Source: Paragonimus skrjabini miyazakii (Eukaryota; Platyhelminthes; Trematoda; Plagiorchiida; Troglotrematidae). From it: 64,000 bases of DNA. The stretch is taken from assembly GCA_014338405.1 (NCBI GenBank), contig JTDE01000248.1, positions 245,556-309,555 of the forward strand, given 5' to 3'. The first letter of the stretch is position 1. The number at the start of each line of letters is the position of its first letter. The translations under genes were made by a program, and so were the position numbers. This document shows, piece by piece, positions 59,843 to 64,000 of this stretch. The notes beneath the pieces were generated by a model. The model saw nothing but the letters and a program-made list of their open reading frames with translations, made no database searches and was not told the DNA's origin.

Positions 59843-60666
59843 ATGGATTATATTGCGACTTTCAAAGCGATGTTTGAGAATCGTAAATTTCGCACATTCT
59901 CACTGTTCCAGGAGTGTCTTCAGAAGTACATGGATGATGTGGGCGTTACTTACATGCGTGGGACAAGCCGTAGGTGGAAAACTGCCTTGAAGTACGATGA
60001 GGTGATGTTCCGTGTTGTTCAGAAAACCTTGCACATTTTTTATCGTTGTATGAAATGTGAAAGGCGTAGGAGTGCACGCAGGGGCATGCGACGTGTTTAG
60101 TGGGTTAACTCTTGTTACTTTTAGCGAATCAGTTCTCGCGACACTTGTTGCAGATCAAACTTTAATGTGATCCGACGAAATGCCTGTCTGGTTGTCAGCT
60201 CTTTCGAGTTGGAGCACAACCACCCCCTCAATCGTTTGCTGTATGAGTCCCATCCTATGAATCGTGGACTCACTGTCAGTGAGGTGAATGAATGCAGGGG
60301 TCTGTTTCAATATAATGCACCAACTGCCGACATTAAGTAATATGTGGCTGATGTTTAAGGGAAGTTTATTACGAACGCTGACGTTGGAAACATCCGCCGC
60401 AAATTGAAGCCTGCAATGTCAAGTGAGTTTGCTGTATGATTCGTCACAGAACATTAGAGAATCTTGAAGAGGTATTGTCGGTAACCAGTGTCACTGGCGT
60501 GGTGCGTACCATGCTGAATGAAGGCAACAGGTATACGCATATCTGCTTTGCCCAACGAATGCAAATTGAAATATTTCGACGTTTCCCGCATGTTGTGAAT
60601 GTGGATCCCACCCACGACTATAGGCGTTTCATCATGGAGTTCTTGTTGGCTTTACTTATAATCTAA
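59843..60666 (+). pseudogene. MULE transposase, N-terminal half, decayed
   Basis: The first block (59843-60100, 85 codons) reads FRTFSLFQECLQKYMDDVGV and KTALKYDEVMFR, the layout of the FAR1-type DNA-binding domain in MULE transposases of animals. A second frame from about 60170 has NACLVVSSFELEHNHPLNR (the HNH-like zinc ligands of that domain) and, after two stops, GKFITNADVGNIRRKL. A third block (60436-60660) ends RFPHVVNVDPTHDYRRF, corresponding to the FPEVVxxDxTxxTN motif with the first catalytic aspartate of the DDE core. Further catalytic residues were not recognised. At least two frame changes and several stops make it inactive. Confidence 0.7.
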
Positions 60667-60838
60667 GACAACTGCTCGGAGCCGTTGTAAGCTTTACGGC
60701 GGGAATTGCTCCTCCATGTCGTTTGTTAAGGTGGTCTCCTCGTCTTCTCACCAGCATAAGCTTGAATGGATTGCGTCCATGCGGTTGATGGTTTCAAATA
60801 GTGCAACCTAGACTATAGAACGGTCCTCGCGTTTTGAT

Positions 60839-61147
60839 ATGGTTTGGTTATTTGATTTGGTTACTTATGAATATTACACTCTTAAAGTGTGTGTCAACTG
60901 TGGGTGTCAGGCAAGAGATGATGGATTTTTTCGGGATACATCATCATGTGCCAGTTACTCAAGACTGGTTCACCTAAGCTGCCCCAGAGTCAGTTCGTAT
61001 GCCTTATCATCATATCAAGTAGTTACCGTCTGTCATATTTCGTCGTATAAAAATGGCGTCCCTAGACATTGTTTAATTACTTCGTTCCTGTTCAGTTTCG
61101 TCGCATACGCAGTAATGGTGGAATTTTTTGCAACACGGTCGGTTTAA
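60839..61147 (+). pseudogene. Possible C-terminal transposase fragment
   Basis: A 102-codon frame contains LKVCVNCGCQARDD then SSCASYSRLVHLSC. It is cysteine/histidine-rich and sits where a SWIM zinc finger would end a MULE transposase. Spacing does not match the SWIM pattern well, so this is tentative. Confidence 0.3.
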
Positions 61148-61383
61148 CGATACTACTGACCCCGGACTACAGTGACTTTAAGGTTTTGTTGTGTTTCCAG
61201 TTCTATGAGACAGGTTTAGTTTCATAATATTCTTCCTTTTGTCTAGTCATCTGCAGTGCTTTCAAATGTATGCCGTTTTATCAAGACTGACACTAACATT
61301 AGTCTTAGTTTAGACGAAAACTTTTTGTAGACTATACAGAATAATGACTAGAGAAGCTATGTCGGAAACTTCGAGCATGTGAA

Positions 61384-61815
61384 ATATGAAATCGATCGAC
61401 TCAAGCTATGAACAACGTCCGGGTATCCAGTTAGTGTTCACACTAGTAGATGCTTCAGCGTAATTCACTTAAGCTATGAACAACGTCTGAGAATGTACTA
61501 CGCGTTCACACTAGTAGAAGCTTCACCTGGTTGACTTAAGCTATGAACTACGTCCGCGTATCCAGTGGGCATCCACAGTTGTAGATGCTTCAACTTGATT
61601 CATGTAAGCTATGAACGACGTCTGAGAACGCGCTATGCATTCACAGTAGTAGACGCTTCAGCTTGATTCACTTAAGCCATGAACAACGTCTGAGAATGCA
61701 CTACGCGTTCACACTTGTAGAAGCTTCACCTGATTGACTTAAGCTATGAAGAACGTACGGGTATCCAGTATGCGTTCACAGTATTAGATGCTTCAATCTG
61801 ATTCACTTAGGCTAT
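61384..61815 (+). repeat. Subterminal tandem array, about 71-base units
   Basis: Six to seven units, each with (C)TTAAGCTATGAACAACGT at one end and GCTTCACCTGATTGA or a variant at the other, linked by GTTCACACTAGTAG. Units alternate between a form with GGGTATCCAGT and a form with GAGAATG(C/T)ACTACG, so the array is built of dimers of about 142 bases. It stops about 15 bases before the right TIR. No equivalent array follows the left TIR. Confidence 0.85.
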
Positions 61816-61829
61816 GAGCAATTTCCGAG

Positions 61830-62573
61830 AACGCCGCAACGTTAAGCGATTTCGAACCATAGGATGACGAATTTCGTCTTTAAAATTGCGACGAGCACAT
61901 TTATCAGGCTTACAAAAGCCAATTAACGCCAATAGTGCGTTAGTGTCATGAAAATGATGGAAAAAGTTTTCGTCACCGAACCAATACTTTTGGGACTTGA
62001 TCGGTGTATTTCAACTTTCCCATCAACGCTGTTTATTTACCATTGATATACTGTAGGTACTTTGACTAAACATTCAAATTTAAAATTTCCAAAATTATTT
62101 AAAAAACGAGGATTAGCGCCAAAATGACCGTTGTGCATTTTGAACGACTTTCGAACCGATTCTCGAAAAAACAGGTGATTGCCTTATGAATAGCTCAGTC
62201 CCCATGTTTCAACAATGTTTCATTCGACGGGAATATAATAACGTTTTCCTGCTTTATCACATTCAAATTTTAGTGAAACCATATACTTCCACATGTATGA
62301 GATATTTTTCTATTATATCCCACCATCAATTTTCCGAAATAACATGGTATGAAACTTTTAGTTATCGTTTTCATCAATCTCCATGCTACTGAACCACCGC
62401 ATATTCTTAGCTTACTTCTTCGGAGGATTAAAACAAAATGATGCCGTAGCTACAGAATTCTAGAATTTAATGAACCGCAAAATTGCACAAAATTACAACA
62501 ACATTGGTGGCAAAAGAAAGTTTTTCAACTGACTGATTACAGAGATATTTGCGTTTTGTTGATTACACGTAGC
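61830..62573 (-). repeat. Right terminal inverted repeat
   Basis: Reverse-complement partner of 56622-57364, with rare single-base differences (for example one base in ATGAAACTAACGC versus ATGACACTAACGC). It ends at ACACGTAGC, directly before gypsy coding sequence. Confidence 0.9.
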
Positions 62574-62591
62574 CGACCAGGCCAGCCAATA

Positions 62592-62710
62592 ATGGCGACG
62601 GCTGCCACTTACCAAATCAACAGTCGCCTCTTCTACGTCCACGACAACTCAACTGGACTTCGTTTCCTCATCGACACCGGTGCCGGGGTCAGCGTTATAC
62701 CTCCAGGTTA
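62592..62710 (+). pseudogene. Gypsy aspartic protease N-terminal part
   Basis: From ATG at 62592 the frame reads to LRFLIDTGAGVSVIPPG and stops at a TAA. DTGA is the active site, and the SVIPP tail is characteristic of this gypsy clade. The protease continues in another frame: ADVQHAVISVDFLTKYGLAV at about 62850-62910. Confidence 0.8.
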
Positions 62711-62839
62711 ATTCAAACGCGATATCAAACCTGCGGTGTATACACTACAGGCGGCTAACAATTCAAAGTCGAGACCTGCGGCCAACATCTCTTGACGGTC
62801 CACCTTTGACTGCGACGAAGTTTCCCTCAGATATTTATC

Positions 62840-64000
62840 ATTGCCGACGTCCAACACGCAGTCATTAGCGTCGATTTTCTCACAAAATACGGTTTGGCTG
62901 TTGATCTCAACCGTCGGAAACTCGTAGACAGCACCACTACTTTGTGCGCTCAAGGTGAAGCCACTACCATCAATTCGGTCGGACTACGAATAGCTTGACC
63001 GAAGGCTAACCAGTATACAGTGCTGCTGAAACAGTTTCCCGGAATCTACCAACCAACAACCAACACCGTGACGCCGAAACATTACGTTGTCCATCACATC
63101 ATTACCAAGAGGCCACCTAGATTCGCGCGTCCACGCCGGCTGCCTCCAGAGAAACTGAAGATTGTCAAAGAGGAATTTGCGGAAATTCTCCGACTTAGAA
63201 TCATTCGTCCTTCAAAAAGCCCGAGGTCATTGCCTTTACACATGGTCCCCAAGAAGACGGCGGGAGGTTGGAGACCATGCGGCAACTACCGAGCGCTAAA
63301 CAACGCAGCTGTGCCAGATCGTTATCCTATTCCGCATATTCATGCCTTTTGCATTGGCCTATCTGGAAAAGGGATTCTTTCCAAATTATATTTGGTCAAG
63401 GCATATCACCAGGTCCCTGTGGCCCCTGAGGACATCGCCAAGACAGCGATCACGACTCCATTTGGCTTATTTGAATTCGTTTGTATTCCCTTTGGCCTCA
63501 GGAGCGCCACCCAAACATTTCAACGCTTCATCGACCAAGTCCTACGTGGACTGGACTTTGTGTTCGTCTACATCGATGACATACTCGTTGCCAGCAGCAA
63601 TGAGCAGGAGCATTTGTCTCACTTGAAAGCTGTCTCTGAGCGTTTAAATCACTACGGCGTCAACATCAACACAACGAAATGCGTCTTCGGTGCCTCTTCC
63701 ATTGACTTTCTCGGTCATCGCATCGATGAAGACGGCATCAAACCACTACCGGAGAAAGCCAACGCAATTTCGGCTAATCCATTTCCTCAGTCCATCAAAA
63801 GCCTCCGTCGATTTCTAAGGATTGTCAATTACTATTGTCGCTTCATCCCCAATTGTTCTGACGTGCTCAAACCACTGACTGATTTACTGCAAAATAACTC
63901 CAAAACGTTCGTCTTCACTCCCGAAGCCACCGCCGCTTTTACACCTGTCAAGCAGGCCTGGGCAAACGCCACATCCCTCGGCTATCTGAGTACCGACGGA
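62840..64000 (+). pseudogene. Gypsy protease end, RT and start of RNase H
   Basis: The frame reads from the protease end (DFLTKYGLAVDLNRRKL) through one stop (about 62996) and then openly to the window end. RT landmarks in order are HHIITKRPPRFARPRRLPP, MVPKKTAGGWRPCGNYRALN (from 63241), LVKAYHQVPV, TPFGLFEFVCIPFGL, the catalytic VYIDDILVASS (about 63568-63600), DFLGHRIDEDGIKPLP and RRFLRIVNYYCRFIPNCSD, then the linker before RNase H. The YIDD aspartates are intact. With only one stop downstream of the protease it is the best preserved RT in the window. Its activity is still blocked by the broken protease and missing 5' half. Confidence 0.88.

Larger units (their letters stand above)
56622..62573 (+). 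mobile_element. Mutator-like (MULE) DNA transposon with long TIRs
   Basis: Terminal inverted repeats of about 743 bases (56622-57364 and 61830-62573) enclose about 4.5 kb. The interior holds a decayed transposase with FAR1/MULE-type motifs, a nested gypsy relic and a tandem array next to the right repeat. Long TIRs plus this transposase class fit MULEs. The repeats differ by only one or two bases per hundred where compared by eye, so the insertion is younger than the decay of the transposase suggests. A 9-10 base target duplication is not visible; left and right flanks are different sequences. Confidence 0.8.
62574..64000 (+). mobile_element. Ty3/gypsy pol, runs off the window
   Basis: Protease through RT to the start of the RNase H region of a second gypsy clade (not that of 22.7 kb). 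It begins abruptly at the MULE right end, without gag or LTR on this side. The window ends inside pol, so a 3' LTR may lie beyond 64000. Confidence 0.85.

Noticed and set aside
61384..61815. CRISPR-like array
   Set aside because: The units are full-length tandem repeats without unique spacers, in a eukaryotic transposon context.

Overview
This window looks like repeat-rich, gene-poor eukaryotic DNA, most likely from a parasitic flatworm (trematode or cestode). That placement is inference. It rests on the mix of decayed Ty3/gypsy LTR elements, CR1/jockey-like LINEs, a Penelope-type GIY-YIG fragment, a tRNA-like SINE and a Mutator-like (MULE) DNA transposon, together with short spliceable-looking exons. 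There are no bacterial operons, Shine-Dalgarno sites, rRNA or intact tRNA genes. A 100-base run of N (48025-48124) marks a scaffold gap. Most short ORFs are chance openings.

Layout. From 1 to 13.6 kb there are six copies or pieces of one SINE family, including a head-to-head pair at 301-862, and two LINE reverse-transcriptase relics (2.33 and 4.34 kb). From 13.6 to 22.5 kb I recognise almost nothing. From 22.75 to 27.08 kb lies a near full-length Ty3/gypsy element with both LTRs, a polypurine tract, and a gag-protease-RT-RNase H-integrase region broken by stops and a frameshift. From 30.2 to 48.0 kb two inverted arms of about 1.5 kb each carry the same 123-residue secreted-protein gene with TATA box and poly(A) signal. 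The arms look identical across the gene but clearly diverged upstream, and arm B ends exactly at the scaffold gap. Between the arms are a direct repeat of about 0.75 kb (31.98 and 34.12 kb), an unexplained 183-codon open frame (36.2 kb), another SINE pair, a reverse-strand gypsy relic (38.7-41.6 kb), a Penelope-type endonuclease relic (42.5 kb), a LINE relic (43.0-43.4 kb) and two plausible host-gene exons (43.5 and 44.9 kb).

From 48.1 to 50.4 kb several short open segments are bounded by good splice signals and may be a host gene. A 21-base tandem repeat, a gag zinc-knuckle/protease relic and a MULE-related repeat follow. From 53.3 to 56.2 kb is a CR1/jockey-like LINE whose endonuclease-RT frame is broken by only two in-frame stops. 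From 56.62 to 62.57 kb is a MULE-like transposon with terminal inverted repeats of about 743 bases at roughly 98-99% identity by eye. It has a decayed FAR1/MULE-type transposase, a nested gypsy relic and a subterminal tandem array. A second, better preserved gypsy pol starts directly at its right end and runs off the window.

No operating pathway is encoded here. The only complete-looking small gene is the duplicated secreted-protein gene; the rest is layered transposon debris. All similarity statements come from reading translated motifs, not from database searches.
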